From contig CM060198.1 of the NCBI GenBank assembly GCA_030549335.1, positions 43,130,353-43,194,352 on the forward strand: 64,000 nt of DNA, in the 5' to 3' direction. This document shows positions 33,090 through 45,100 of this stretch, piece by piece. Numbering within the stretch: the first letter of the stretch is position 1; each line of letters begins with the position of its first letter. This DNA comes from Pontederia crassipes (Eukaryota > Streptophyta > Magnoliopsida > Commelinales > Pontederiaceae). A model generated the notes under the pieces. The model searched no databases. It was given only the letters and a program-made list of their open reading frames with translations, and was not told the DNA's origin. Made by a program: the position numbers and the translations under genes.

Positions 33090-34625
33090 AGCGACACAAA
33101 ATAGCGTCTCAATTGCTAAAGATGCTAAGCGGATGCCATGAGCGTTGGTATAGCGTCTCAGTTGAGTCACAACATGGCGACGCTACTGGCCTCCCAATAG
33201 TGCCACATTACATTAACTTGGCGTTTCACAAAATAGATGTTAAAGTCAGTGCTATAGAGACACCAATTAGATGCTATTATTGTGTGCCGTGAAGCAAAAA
33301 TGCGTGACAGAACCTAGCGCTGTTGTAGCGTCGACACAGTTTGACGGGCACCTAGCGTCTCAAGTACTGAGACGCCCTATCGATGCTAGCTTGGAATCGA
33401 TACGGGCATCAAAAATTTGTGCGATTTTGGCGCCGCGATATGCGACGCTATGTAGACGCCAATATAAAAATACATTCGATCACCTGACACAATAATATAT
33501 AATATCAAAGATATGTATGTATGTGTAATTAGAGATCTTACCTGGGTAGCTGGTCAATCGATGGCGACAAATGCTACTTACAACGCCCATGCTTGGTACA
33601 TAACTATACATTATATATCTATATATGTTATATCTATTCTGACGCAATCCCATACACTTTAATATATATTATATGTGTACCTTCAACATATATATGTATC
33701 TCTATATAATTACTTATACATGCCTATCATATGTGTGTTCGTATATCCTAACTATACATATATTTTTTTTATATTCTTAATCATGAATTATGATGGTTGA
33801 AACAAAATAGTCCATTTTAGCACCACCATGGAGACTCAATAACGTCTATAGAGCCACAATAGAGCCGCAATAGTTGTCGATGCTACAGAGAAACTATTGG
33901 CATCTCCCTGGCGTCGCTGTGTTGAGACGCTAAGGTAATTGTGATGCTAATGTGACGCTAGTGTGCCGCTAAACATAGTTAGCGACTCATTAGCGTCTCT
34001 ATAGTGCCTCATTAGCCGACTTTTTATTACCCTTACTTAATCGGGCACATATTGACCTATAAATACGTACATGTACTTATACTTATATACAACACATACA
34101 CATATACATATTATTATCACTTAATCTCGCACATATAAAAATATATACATACACCTATATACTTTTATTACGTATACATACACACATTATTGTCACTTAA
34201 TCTCGCACACATATAGACGTATACATACACGTACATACTTATAATACATATACATATACATATTGTTGTGACTTAATCCCGCACATATTGACATATACAT
34301 ACACATATATATATATAGATATACATATATATACTTATGAACTTATAATATAGACGTAACACATGTATTTATGAAATATATATGAACTACATATGAAAAT
34401 ATACATATGCACTTATGAACTACATATGAATATACACTTATAGTTTTTATATATATAGACCTAACATACATGCATACATACATTATATATTTATATAGAT
34501 ATACACAGATATAATATAAAGTCAAAAAAGTCAAAATCACATCGACATAGCGTCGACATGTACGCAACGCCAAGGTCGAGTCACATCAGCGTCTAACTAG
34601 CATCGCATACTTTAGCGACGCTAAA
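33090..34625 (+). repeat. CACTA left subterminal repeats with AT/ACATA-rich interior
   Basis: Short motifs TAGCGTC, GACGCTA, TAGCGAC and GATGCTA occur many times in both orientations at 33090-33470, 33835-34010 and 34540-34625. Between them (33600-34520) lies a low-complexity ATATACATACACATA-type stretch. Confidence 0.75.
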
Positions 34626-34699
34626 AATGACCTTAAATCTCTAAGTTCTTCCCATTTTTTTACTTTTCACTATTTACCATTAACTAAATAGTTATTCTC

Positions 34700-35230
34700 C
34701 TCCGTGGGACGCCGACGTCCTCTGCCTCCTCCACTGCGATGATTGTGACCCCATCGGCCTCCGCCTCGTCCACTGCCCTCCTTCAACCGACAACATTGAT
34801 GGCTCTGATGACGTCGGCAACTTTGACTAACGATGTCAATGGCTCTCTTGACTCCGCCCGACGCCTGCCGCTTTCCTCTGCCTCCTCCGCTGCCCTCCTC
34901 TGCCCTCTGCCACCACCTCCACTGCCTGCCACCTGCCACATGCCGCTGCCCTCCTCCGCCTGTGCCACCCTCCTCTGCCCTCTTCCACCTCCTCCGCCGC
35001 CTTCTGCTTCTCTCCTCTGCCCGGTACCGCCCTCCTCCACCCTCTTCCACCTCCTCCGCCGCCCACCGTCCGCCGCCTTCCTCTACCCTCCACTGCCCTC
35101 CTCCGCTCGGTGCCGCCTTCCTCCGCCCTATTCCACCTCCACCGCCCTCCGCCTCTGCCCTCCACCGCTGCCCTCTATCGACTGGAATTGCTCCGCTACC
35201 TGGAATTGCTCCGTCGCTCCACTGTCGGAC
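34700..35230. repeat. Low-complexity CCTCC/CCGCC tract inside CACTA
   Basis: Near-continuous CCTCCTCCGCC, CTGCCCTC and CCACCTCC strings. All three frames on both strands are open for long runs for this reason and encode only Pro/Ser/Leu or Gly/Arg/Glu. Confidence 0.8.
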
Positions 35231-35702
35231 AGTAAGTTCTATTTGTTAATTTATTTTTGTTAACTTGAAATTTAATATGGTCATGTTCTTAATTACCTTA
35301 ATTTACATGAATATATGAACTTTTTTAGACTAAATTATTTTTAATTATGCCTTAATTTAGATGAATATATGTTCTTAGTTATGTTAACTTGAAACTCTGC
35401 TTTCACTATATGAATATCGTGACTTGAAAAATAGATGAACAAACTAAATTATTTCTTAATTTTATACCTCCAATTAGATGAACATCGTGACTTAAAAAAT
35501 AAATGAACAAATTAAATATATTAATCTGAATTATGCATCAAAACTGTATTCGATGAGGTTCAACTTGAAATCAAATACTGATCAAATATTATCAAATTTG
35601 TCTTTTGATCATGTTCTCATTTAGTTAACATAGAATGTAGATGAATATTGTTGTTAATTAAAATGAGAATATTGAAAAAAGAGAGTAGAATATGATAATT
35701 CA

Positions 35703-36065
35703 TTGATCAGTAATGACGATCAAGTAATTGAAACATGTGATTTTGAACTTCATAACTTCAAAATCACATGCTTCAAGTACAAGAATTTATTGACATGTGA
35801 ATTAATGTTGTCTGTTACAGAAATGACAAAGTCATATCGTAGTTGGATTCGTCCTTGGAAGGATAAACGTAGCGTTATAACAAAAGAATATAAGGTCGGT
35901 GTTGACGAATTTGTTAATGTGTCATATCAAAATGAAGGCGTTGCTTCTTCATATGGCGAAATCTTATGCCCAAGCCGGAAGTGCAAATGTGTACGGTCCT
36001 TTAGGTTTCACTCAAATATGAAGATGATCGACCTGTTGAAGGTAAAGGCATCGGTAGAAAAGTAA
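35703..36065 (+). pseudogene. CACTA transposase-associated domain
   Basis: The 120-residue frame contains RSWIRPWKDK, then EYKVGVDEFVNVSYQNE and ILCPSRKCKC. This follows the Transposase-associated domain (PF13963) order: RSWM, Y..GV..F...A, CPC..C. The usual second Cys of CPC is Ser (CPS) and the continuation is lost, so the protein is degenerate. The first Met may lie inside an exon. Confidence 0.75.
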
Positions 36066-37639
36066 TAGATAAGCTAAAACAAACATATGACAGTGAATTA
36101 GGAAACAAGAATTTTGCGTACAACGGTGAGAAGAGTTTATTCACACTGGGGCTCTTCCTCAAGTAATCCGGTTACTAATAATAACATAAGTTTGTTACTT
36201 TTTTTAAGTCATGGTTACTAGAGGTCGAGCTACTGGATCATCTCGCTCTTCTAGGTGTTCACTCCAGATGAGTGAGTCATCACGACCACCAGGTATTATA
36301 ATAATGAGTGAGTCATCTTGCTTATAATAGTTACATTCATATGTACTTTTTAATAATGTCAGTTGCCTCGCCGCCAACGGAGCACGTAGCCGGATCGTCA
36401 TATAATAGGCGATTCATTGGTGGGTCATCTCCACGTATCACTTTAGGTACGTGTCATATAGTAAGCGATACATAGTAGCGGTACAATTTTCTAATTATTT
36501 TGTTATTGTGACTGTTGCTCCAACGTCGACGGGGCATATAGTTGGGACATCTCAATCGACATGTCACACTAGATTATTTTTTGTATATTCCATCAATTTA
36601 AATTAGAGGTAAATTTTATGTATTTTTTTATGATGACAGTTGCTATGCCACCGCCACCACCGAGATTACCAGATGCTTCACCACATTCTAGCATTGGCGA
36701 GCGGCATCTTACCTCAGGTGATATATTTATTATTATTAAAATTAAATTTCTCATTTAATTATATTAATTATCTTTTAAATAATGTCAATTGCTATGCCGC
36801 CATTAGCACTAGCACACAGTTTGTCACATTCTAACGAGCGGACTGCCACAGATCATTCAGCGATAGACATCACTCGAGGTGAGAACTTTACTGTACATAT
36901 ATCAATTATCACTAGTTTAATTTGGTACGACACTAATGATTTATTTTGTAATAGGGTCCGTCGATGATGTCAGATCTTCTCAGCCTATTCCAGTTGTACC
37001 GGATGATGATTCCTCTCTGACAAATGAGGAGGGAATACACGATAATGGGGTGGTCACCATGAATAATATTGTTCGTCCGTAAATTAAATATGTTGTAGAA
37101 ATTTTATTATAGTTTTACTTATCATTGAAAATTAATTCTTCTTTCTAATTTGCAGGACCACTTCCACACCCGCTAGTACTGTGCGAAATGTCAGTGCTCT
37201 TGTTCTTTCTCACTCGTCGAAAGGGGCAGGATCGTGAAAATATGTTCCAATTCAAGTGCGGGATGACATCTTTCGGGCCGTACGATCTTTTTTTGGATTA
37301 CATAATTTATTTTATATTATTTTTTAATTAATAAGTTTATAGTATTGTTTAGGAGGCAAATTAGTTTCATCCGGATCTTAGTTTGGGGATGATCCGGAGA
37401 TCTTTTGAGGAGGTGGTTGCAAAGCCTCTAAAATCGATTATATAAGTTTCGCAAGGTCTTCGCGTCCGTCGGCCTCACTTTCGAGCAGGATATACAAAGA
37501 TGCCCAAGGCATATTAGGCGCTCGATTTGGGAGTCCTTATGTAGAAAGTGATGAGTATTTTTACTTCTAAATTATTTTTATTAAATTTATAATTTTTCAA
37601 AGTCTAAGTATTTGATGTTCATATAGGATGGATGAACAA
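36066..37639 (+). other. CACTA interior with repeated exon-like modules
   Basis: At least four blocks begin with a TGTCAG/TGACAG-type acceptor followed by TTGC(T/C) and Pro/Ser-rich codons (36362, 36511, 36641, 36786). At least three of them (not the second) end with a GT donor: GTACGT 36449, GTGATA 36718, GTGAGA 36879. They look like tandemly duplicated small exons with their introns. No domain is recognised in the encoded Pro/Ser/His-rich peptides. Confidence 0.45.
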
Positions 37640-38260
37640 TGGCAAAAAAAGTCTAGAAAAAGCAAGAGTTAACCGATTTTCGAAACTCGAGGCCCACATC
37701 CACAAGCAGATTGATGCGATTTGATGAGCATCGACGACGCATGGTACTTGACACACAAAAATGAATAATCAAACTTTTATCATATACTTATTTATATGAA
37801 ACTTTATTGCAGGAAGAAAAATAAGGTGGTATTGTAGTAGTCTTTCGCACGGTCTACGAGACCACACATAAGAGCCGAAAGACCAATGACTTGGTAACGT
37901 CTACTGTTCATAGGTTTCTGGTAAGTCTCATCATGTATTCACTTGATTGGTGACGTTAGTGCAAATAATTTTTTAAATGTGAAATGTTTAATTTTTTTAG
38001 GATGAGCATAATGCAAAGATGGCTGAAAAGTATAGAGATGATCCGAGTACTCAACCACCAGGTAATGTTTCTCGAAAGCAATTCAAATTTTTTTGTGTTT
38101 TTTTATGTTATATAATTTATACAATATATAATGTTTATATGATTATGTAATTTTTATATTTCGTAGAGGATCCTATTGTTTGGAAAGAGGTAGTCGGCAC
38201 GACACACGATGAGGATACCTGTGTGGCCTAGGTACAACTGCTCAAGTACCTAAGAGGAGC
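37640..38260 (+). pseudogene. Transposase_24-like (Ptta/En/Spm) fragment
   Basis: Translated pieces in order are MDEQWQKKSRKSKS, VVFRTVYETTHKSRKTNDLV with HRFLDEHNAKMAEKYRDDP, and EDPIVWKEVVGTTHDED. They follow the order in plant En/Spm-associated PF03004 proteins: W..KS..NK, then ..FR.TH..., then .W.E.VG. GT/AG-flanked gaps at about 37921-38000 and 38062-38165 look like introns. A TAG follows at 38228. Confidence 0.55.
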
Positions 38261-38598
38261 GGAGGATATGCAGGCAGCCCATCTACTCCGAGCTCATCAG
38301 CTGACCTGATACTAATGCCACTTTAGCAGCGGGCTCGCGTCGCAGCGTTCTGCGTCACGTCCGCATCTCATCTCTATTGCTCGCAATGACAACTTTCATT
38401 TCAACGAAACATCGAATTAGCGTCTACAATTGATGCTACTTGCGTCGTCTTTTGTGTTGGCGCTATTAGAACGCTATTAGCTATCGATTCCAGGCATCTC
38501 ATATTATCGACGTTATAATGACGCCAACTCGATGCTAGTTTTTCTAGTCACGCAGTAGCGTAACGTTAGCGTCACGAGTCTGTGTTACTATTTGATAG

Positions 38599-38611
38599 TT
38601 TTCTTGTTGTG
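38599..38611 (-). repeat. CACTA right terminal inverted repeat
   Basis: Read on the minus strand it starts CACAACAAGAAAAC, one base from the canonical CACTACAAGAAAA. It is followed inward by TAACGCTA/GACGCTAA-type subterminal motifs. Confidence 0.7.
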
Positions 38612-39170
38612 CTAATAACATAATAACAACTAGCTTTTATGCTAGAATTTCTAAGAAAGGTCCTTGACGTCCATAACCATTATAGAAATCTATAAAAAGA
38701 GTGTCAAAGCCTGAAGAGAAATCATTAGGAGAATCATTCTAAACAAAATCAAGAGCTCTACTTTGTAAATCATTTTCTATGCTCTCTTAGTCTTATGTGT
38801 GAGCATATGTTGTAGAAAGGGAGAGTTGGAGAAAATCTTTGTGTACATATCAAACGAATTTGAAAGCTTATTGTAAAAAGAGATGTGTCTCGCCTCTAGT
38901 GCGAAGAAGAAGACGGTGTAATGTAAAAAATGTTATTATCTTCCTATAACAAAAAAGAAAGATAGTGAATATGTGAGTCAGAAGACGGAAGTAGGCTAAG
39001 AGTTGTGTTGAATCTCGTCTAACACATCTTGGCTCATCATATTTGTGCCTTCTTCCTTGCTCTTTATTATTGCACGTGTATTATTTGACATTTCCAAAAC
39101 GATTTGAAAAAAAAATCATTATGATTTTTAATACACTATTCACCCCCTAACGGTAGTTTTCCATCCCACA
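38612..39170 (+). repeat. SIRE-like Copia LTR, 3' part
   Basis: It resembles the right part of the 30702-31535 LTR in order: TATA box (CTATAAAAAGAG, 38690), AAAG-rich leader, a TCTCGCCTCTAGTGCGAAG stretch, GTGTTGAATCTCGTCTAAC, and the late CACTATTCACCCCCTAACGG block, ending CATCCCACA at 39170. Its left part is missing at the CACTA border. Confidence 0.55.
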
Positions 39171-39992
39171 TTTCCCTCACTCAATTATGATAAGGCATTG
39201 GAGGTGATTAATGTGCGTGTAAAAATGGTCATCCAAAAACCCAAATGTTAATTAGGATAAGTAACATGTAATAGAGCCTGGACGAAGGATGGGAAGACTT
39301 GTTTCTTCATTAAGAAAGGAATTATAATAATTCATTTCTTTATTAAAGTTAAAATTAAGAGTATTTAAAGTAAATAGAGCTATATATGGGATTTGTATCC
39401 TCAGTTATTCTTACCATTTCCAATATGCTTGGTTTGCTCAAGGTTTTCATTGTTGATTGTTATATGTTTAAAATATCTAACTTAAACGTTTTGATTATAT
39501 GGATATTGATTTTTTTTTAAATGCCCAGTGGAGACCCCGATATTTAGAATTACTAGTATATGAATATTTCATACTAGAACGATATTTACCTTATTTTAAC
39601 TTTTAAAGTTGAAATATTTTGCATGATTGACACGAGATTACATGGTCTATTAATTCATTAAATAATTAATATTATAGTCGAGCCGTTGATTCATTTTAAA
39701 TGGAGTTTACTTAACGTTAATTTATTAATTTGATACCATGTAATTGATTGTTTGATTTAAGGAATATGTCAACCCAAAATAAGTTCATATGTGTGGACCT
39801 ACTGTTGATTCATAGATCAATGATGATCCTTGTTAAATTTAAGATAAATTTCTAATGAATTTAGGATTATCATAAATTTATAAGTGAACGGTAGTACATA
39901 TGTGTGGACCCGCTTTGTATCAACACAATCCTTAATTCCTTTCTAAAAAACTTAAGGATCATTATTATTTTCTTTCATTTTAAAATCAAATA
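39171..39992. other. AT-rich sequence, no gene seen
   Basis: No ORF or repeat family is recognised. A partial internal repetition of CATATGTGTGGACC occurs at 39788 and 39898. Confidence 0.35.
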
Positions 39993-40369
39993 TAGGGATG
40001 TTCATCGGAGTTGGTCGATCCGGTGTATCCGGTGATTCGACCTGACCTAGGTCGGGTTGGTGGTAGGATATTGGTTGGAATTTTCTAACCTGAGTCGATT
40101 CAATCCCATGACTCGATCTTTTTAATTTTTTTTACTTTCTTATTTAGATTTATCCTATATTTGATTTAAACTTTTGAAAAGAAATAAAATATTTAAAGTA
40201 TAAAAATAATATTTAAATACGTAGGAAACTTATTTTGTGCCTCAAAATAATATAAAATATTATAAAAAATAAAAAATACTAACCACTCAACTCAATTCTA
40301 TCTGATTCGGATGGAATTGGGTTGAGTCGTATGTAGCTTCAAAGAAGCCTCGACCCTTTATCACTCCTA
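39993..40369. mobile_element. hAT-like MITE (377 bp) with 8-bp target duplication
   Basis: Ends are TAGGGATGTTCA and TATCACTCCTA (imperfect inverted repeats). It is flanked by ATCAAATA (39985-39992) and ATCAGATA (40370-40377), an 8-bp duplication with one mismatch, as hAT elements make. It has GGTCGGGTT-type GC-rich ends and an AT-rich middle, like the larger insertion at 18692. Confidence 0.7.
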
Positions 40370-41570
40370 ATCAGATAATTACTTGTAGTAAAAAACAATT
40401 AAATAAAGACTTTTACTTGGTAATTTTATTTCATTTTCTGTGATTAATTTACATCTTTAGTTGAGTTCCTAACTTTCTTGATTATGTTGTGACTGATACA
40501 AGGTTCTTTTTAATTCGCAGTTTTCTTTCGGTTTAATTTTCTCATGTATATCTGCTCTACATTCATTAATTGCGCTCACTTTTCTGGGCTTCTTCAGTAT
40601 TGTGCCTATGGATAAAGGCCAACTTCGGCCTTAACAACAAGCCCAGTTATTGACTTCTCCAAAAAAAAAAAAAGCACTACCATATGAATTATTCTGGGTA
40701 GCTCTTCTGAATTATTGACTTTTTTTTCAAAATAACTCGTGACCTTTCATATTAACATTACCTGAACTTCGAAATATTTTCATTAACCCTAAATTTATTA
40801 ATAAACTTAATTTTTAAGTTACCTTCTATTTCTGTTTTGGTTAAATTATTTTTAACTCTTAAAGAATAAGATAGAAAGTTTGAAAAAAAAAAAGCGTGAG
40901 CAACCCTGCTTAAAGGGCGCTTCAAGGCTTAACAAGTATTTGTGTAATTTAAAATTCAGATAATAGAAAAGATACTGGTGGTAAAAGTTTATGGTTAATC
41001 GAAAATATTTAGAGAGGTAAGTAAATGAAAGTCTTAAGTGTTTTTCCAAATGAAAATCGATAAGCCATAAAAACAAAAACAAAAATCAATTTTCATAATT
41101 GATTTATGTGGCCAATGTGCATGCAACTTCTTAGAATATTCATGAGATTGAAAATTACGTGGAGTCTTTCTTGTTTCATATTTATAAAATAATCTTGATT
41201 AATGTAAACCTTAATTTCTATGTTAAGATAAAGTTAGTTTTTTTAGTAATCCATACCACTGATCTTTCAATTCTATATGTATGGAGTAAATTACATATTT
41301 GTTATTCTCAATATTCATACTCCATGTAAACAATATGCATAAGAATGAGTTTTTTTTTTTTTTTGCATAAAATCTTGGCGAGTGACGATACAAATTCTTT
41401 ATTTACTTTTTCAAGCGTAGACTTTATTAGGGATTATTAACTATAAAAATATAATTAGTGCAACACTACAAAATCTATTCTCGTAAAAGGTTTGTCACCA
41501 TACGTTTTTATAACTTATATTATCAAGATTTGACAAGAATGATGACCAATCTTATATTTATATAAAGCTG
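40370..41570. other. AT-rich sequence, no gene seen
   Basis: A run of 13 A at about 40661 follows a GGCC-containing stretch and could be a retroposed tail, but no SINE promoter boxes were found. No other structure seen. Confidence 0.35.
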
Positions 41571-42224
41571 ATGCTTCAGTGGCAGTTTCAAATTGCTGTT
41601 CATTCAGCATTCTAATTTTTCTTTTTTCTTACTATTTCCATATTTATTTTTTCTCTCTCTTTTTCTGTCTGGAATATGTAGCGGAACTATTTGTTCAACT
41701 TAACCTTCTGCTATTAACTCATTATTATGGTCAGCCGTCTAATATTTCCTCTTCCACCTGCTGGTTTCCTTGCCTATATATTTACTTCGTCGTGAACGCC
41801 GGGTGCAGCGACAAGGATCTGACGTTGAAGAAAGTATTTTACAACCCCCTCCCTCTCCCTCACAAACATCACCTGGAGCAACGATTGCCAACGTGTTCTT
41901 CCATGGAGCGTCCAGTGCGTCGCTCATCATCCCCCCTTCTTCGATTGATTCCCATTGCTCGACCACCAGCCCTCGACGTCCAGTGGCGCCCTGACGATGG
42001 AGGGCCGATGGGGTCGCAAGAACGGTAGGTCTTCTACATAGGAGTGCAACAAAGGACGCGGGCGAAGTTCGCCGGGGTGCCGGATCTGGCGTTGGAAACG
42101 AGTGTTGCGCTGTCGTCGAGGGAGCGACAGGAAGCGCGGCGGGAAACGATGAAGTTGTCGCCGTGGACGACCACATCGCAGGGCCAGCAGGGAAGGCCAC
42201 CGTCGGAGTGGCAGTTAGACGACG
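41571..42224. other. GC-rich unrecognised segment next to the CYP75B fragment
   Basis: GC content rises sharply from about 41790. Frames are open on both strands but no domain was recognised. A TATA-like CTATATATTTA is at 41775. This may be more of the captured gene DNA (promoter, intron or shuffled exon), but sequence alone does not show which. Confidence 0.35.
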
Positions 42225-42704
42225 GCCGGCCTCCCTCCTCTGGTGTCTCCTTTAACATAGTCAACACACTCAAGCTATCCCTTCCTCCCCTCGTTGCTCC
42301 GTCAAGAGCCCGTCCAAGAACTCATCGTACCAGCAGTGTAATGCCTTCGTGCGTGCCACCACGCCCGGCGGGCCAACCACTTGAGCCACGGGACGGAGTC
42401 TCCGACCTGAACACCACGGCCAGCCTCATGAGCTCCACCACCATGTCCTTGAACTCTCTGAAGGCGGCGCCGCCGTCACCTTCCGCCCGACGGCAGCCCG
42501 CGAGAGCGCGTTCGTCGTGCACACGTTCAATGCCCGCCCGAGGTTCACGGGGTCGCCGTACCGCCCCTGCGAGGCCAGCTCGCCGGCCAGGGCCCCGACC
42601 TCACCCTCCCGCACCCGCAGCAAGCCCTCGAGCGCTTTGCCCCCGAAGAGGTGCATGTTGCAGAGCTTGCGCAGCAGGCGCCACCGAGGCCGAAGACGAG
42701 GTCC
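42225..42704 (-). pseudogene. Flavonoid 3'-hydroxylase-like cytochrome P450 (CYP75B) gene fragment
   Basis: F3'H is an ER-anchored P450 that hydroxylates the flavonoid B ring. The minus strand carries DLVF (42704), then RWRLLRKLCNMHLFGGKAL, LRVREGEVGALAGELAS, PVNLGRALNVCTTNALSRA, then in another frame GDGGAAFREFKDMVVELMRLA, then VGDSVPWLKWL, YDEFLDGLLTEQRGEEG and finally LTMLKETPEEGG. These follow the order in F3'H, roughly residues 105-290 of about 510. A small deletion removes APYG after DLVF, and at least two more frameshifts occur. The heme-binding Cys loop, I helix and N-terminal anchor are absent. CYP75A (F3'5'H) is a possible alternative. GC-rich codons contrast with AT-rich flanks. 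Confidence 0.8.
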
Positions 42705-44345
42705 TAGTTAATGAAAAAAGTAAATAATATAAAATATAACACATGAGTGCAAAAGCTTGATAAGCGCAGTAAATGCCTTCGCAATATAAATACATCAATG
42801 TCCTAGATCACTATGACATAAACATCCCTAACCATGTCCAACATCAACATCATCCTCGCACGCAAGACATCATTTATCTGAGATCAACGAAAAGAAGACA
42901 ATTCTCTCGTAAGCCTACACAAAACTTAATGTTATAACACAAATCAATAAAGAAATAAAATATCTTTTTACCATAATTATTTAAATAACATAAACATTTG
43001 ATCATCATCATATAACAAGGACTTCTATAAAGACTAGATCATTATTCAAAACTTGGTGTTAAAGTTTTCATATTCTTTCATATAGGATAGCAATATAGGA
43101 ATAATCACGAACCAACATTTAGTGAACGTTAATATTATTTATGTAATCCTCATGATCATACCTTTTGGGTGATAGAGTAACATATAAATAATTCTGATGA
43201 GTAATTATTGTGAGTCTTAGTCACAAACTCCGATAAAGAAAAAATTGGCGAGAACATAAATTATATCACAAACGCTGATAAAGAAAAAATTGGCGAGAAC
43301 ATAAATTATCATTTACAAATCATAGCATAAATATTTGATAGATTTTTCATGTCATTTCAGTGCTAATAATCATGACCAAGTCCTTTTACTTTGGTAACAA
43401 AAAAATACTAAAATTATACTCTTTTTTCATATTAATGTTCCATAAATCAATATTCTTTATTCAATAACTATTTTTCATTCATTAGTATTTTTTTACTTTT
43501 AAAGGGGCATGTCATGAAAAATGATAAATCATATATTGGTACAATCAGTGAAGGATCAATGTCATAACAAGTGTGAAGGGTCCATCCTTGGGTGGAATAT
43601 TTTTTTATTGATTTAGAATAGAGCAACCTGCACAAGAGCATAACGTGCCTTCAATAGCACATAGTTTGGTTGTTTTACTTTCATTAATGTTAAATGTTCT
43701 TCCATTAAACACTATCATTTTTAATACCCTTTTACTTAAATATAGGCAATGACAATTCATATTTTTTAATTGTCTATTTTTTTCCTACTTATATCTTTTA
43801 ATAGTTTAGACTCAATCAAGTGATTCAAGTCATATGGAAGTAAATAAATCTCAAATCAAGAGTACAATTAAGTTGAGAAAGTTGAGAGCAAATATGGAAT
43901 CAATTGATTTAGAGTTGAAAATAAAATCCAATCTTACGATCAAGTACATGATATCATAGAAAGTTAAGCTCGAATCCGTGGTATAAATCATTAAAATAAC
44001 ATGAAAATAAATAGGAGTTGGATTCATATAATTTGGAATGCCAATATATATAAGAGTAGTCTTTGGAAATATTTTTGGGTATCTAAAAGTTCAAGAACAT
44101 ATGCTCAATCTTCTAGGAAGTTTTGCAGATCAATTGCAATCATCCGAACTTTCCAAACTAATGATAGTTCAAATGTCTGAATGGATGACTAGGTATTTGA
44201 TTATGATTGATCAGGATTTTAAGTCTTGACTTGCAATCGTTTGAACTTTGGTTGTTCATGAAAGTTAAGATTTGTTTGATTGTTAGGACATCTAGTTCGA
44301 GAGGTTTGGATGTCAAAAAATATTAAAAATTCTTGGTTGATGACG
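42705..44345. other. AT-rich sequence with a 44-bp duplication, no gene seen
   Basis: Two near-identical 44-bp units stand at 43221-43264 and 43265-43308 (TCACAAAC..GATAAAGAAAAAATTGG). Nothing else is recognised. Confidence 0.5.
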
Positions 44346-44634
44346 GCTAGGTCTTGAAGAGAGAGAACTTGAGGAGCAAGGAGGAAGGAGAGGAAGAAGA
44401 AGAGAAGGATCTAAGAGAAAGGTATGTAAAGGGGATCCAACCCTTCTCTTAGCTCTTAATGTTTGTATGTTTGGATTGAGAGATCCAAAGACACCCTAGT
44501 CCTTGTTAGAAATTTTGATTGAGGGTCACATTGTTAATCTGAAAGGTTTTCATATGTCAGTTTAGATTCACATGTTAGGGTTCCATATTGTGAGAGCATA
44601 ATGAACCCTAGATTTGAAAGAATGAATGATGGCT
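44346..44634 (+). repeat. Chromovirus 5' LTR remnant
   Basis: It matches 59885-60200 of the 3' LTR from GTCTTGAAGAGAGAGAAC to CCTAGATTTGAAAGAATG, including GGAGGAAGAAGAAGAG and CACATGTTAGGGTT. Its start and end are deleted: the LTR beginning and the primer-binding site are missing. Confidence 0.8.
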
Positions 44635-45100
44635 TTTGAGAATGAAATTTTGGGGTGTTCAAGGGGCTGAACTCTTGTCTCAGGATGAATGTCAAGTGTG
44701 GTGACCTTGAGACAATGGCCAAGAAAATTTCTTTAGCTACCAAGTTGGCTAGGGAGATTGATACTCAAAAGAAGTACGAATAAGGTAAGGAGTTCAAAAA
44801 GGAACATAAGAAAGATAAAAGCAAGAAGCACAAGGACTCCAAACCTTACTCCAGAAATGATGGTGGATAGGGCTGCAAAGCTTGCTCCTTTTGCCATAAG
44901 TTCCATCCTGGTGAGTGCAGGATGAAGTCAGGAGCATGCCTGAACTATTGGGACACTTTGCAAGAAATTGTACTGAGAAGAAGTCTGAGTATCAAGAAAA
45001 AGTAAAGGCAAACACGCTAAGAGCAATTAAAGAGCAACTGGAAGGGTTTACACTATGCAAGAAGAGGAGACTCAGAAATCTAATGAAGTGATCCAAGACA
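44635..45100 (+). pseudogene. gag: Chromovirus gag remnant (zinc-binding part)
   Basis: Only the C-terminal part is left. CSFCHKFHPGEC...GACLNY (44884-44950) corresponds to the paired zinc motif C..C...H.GEC of Tekay-type gag. Basic Lys-rich sequence precedes it. Several stops and shifts. Confidence 0.6.

Larger units (their letters stand above)
33090..38611 (+). mobile_element. CACTA (En/Spm) DNA transposon, decayed
   Basis: The right terminus reads TTTTCTTGTTGTG (38599-38611), the complement of CACAACAAGAAAA, one base off the plant CACTACAAGAAAA terminus. Both ends are packed with subterminal repeats built on TAGCGTC/GACGCTA (33090-34000, 34545-34620, 38340-38570). Inside are a transposase-associated domain (35703-36065) and a later Transposase_24-like stretch (37640-38260). 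The left terminus is not identified, so the start is set at the first subterminal repeat. The three bases after the right end are CTA. No intact catalytic transposase frame is seen. Confidence 0.75.

Noticed and set aside
34670-35263. Overlapping Pro- or Gly/Arg-rich frames
   Set aside because: Low-complexity CCTCC/CCGCC DNA leaves many frames open; nothing recognisable is encoded.
40560-40680. SINE with a poly-A tail
   Set aside because: There is a 13-A run after a short unique stretch, but no RNA polymerase III A/B boxes or flanking duplication were found.
42044-42727. Plus-strand 227-codon frame
   Set aside because: It is the antisense of the CYP75B fragment; GC-rich coding DNA often leaves the opposite strand open.
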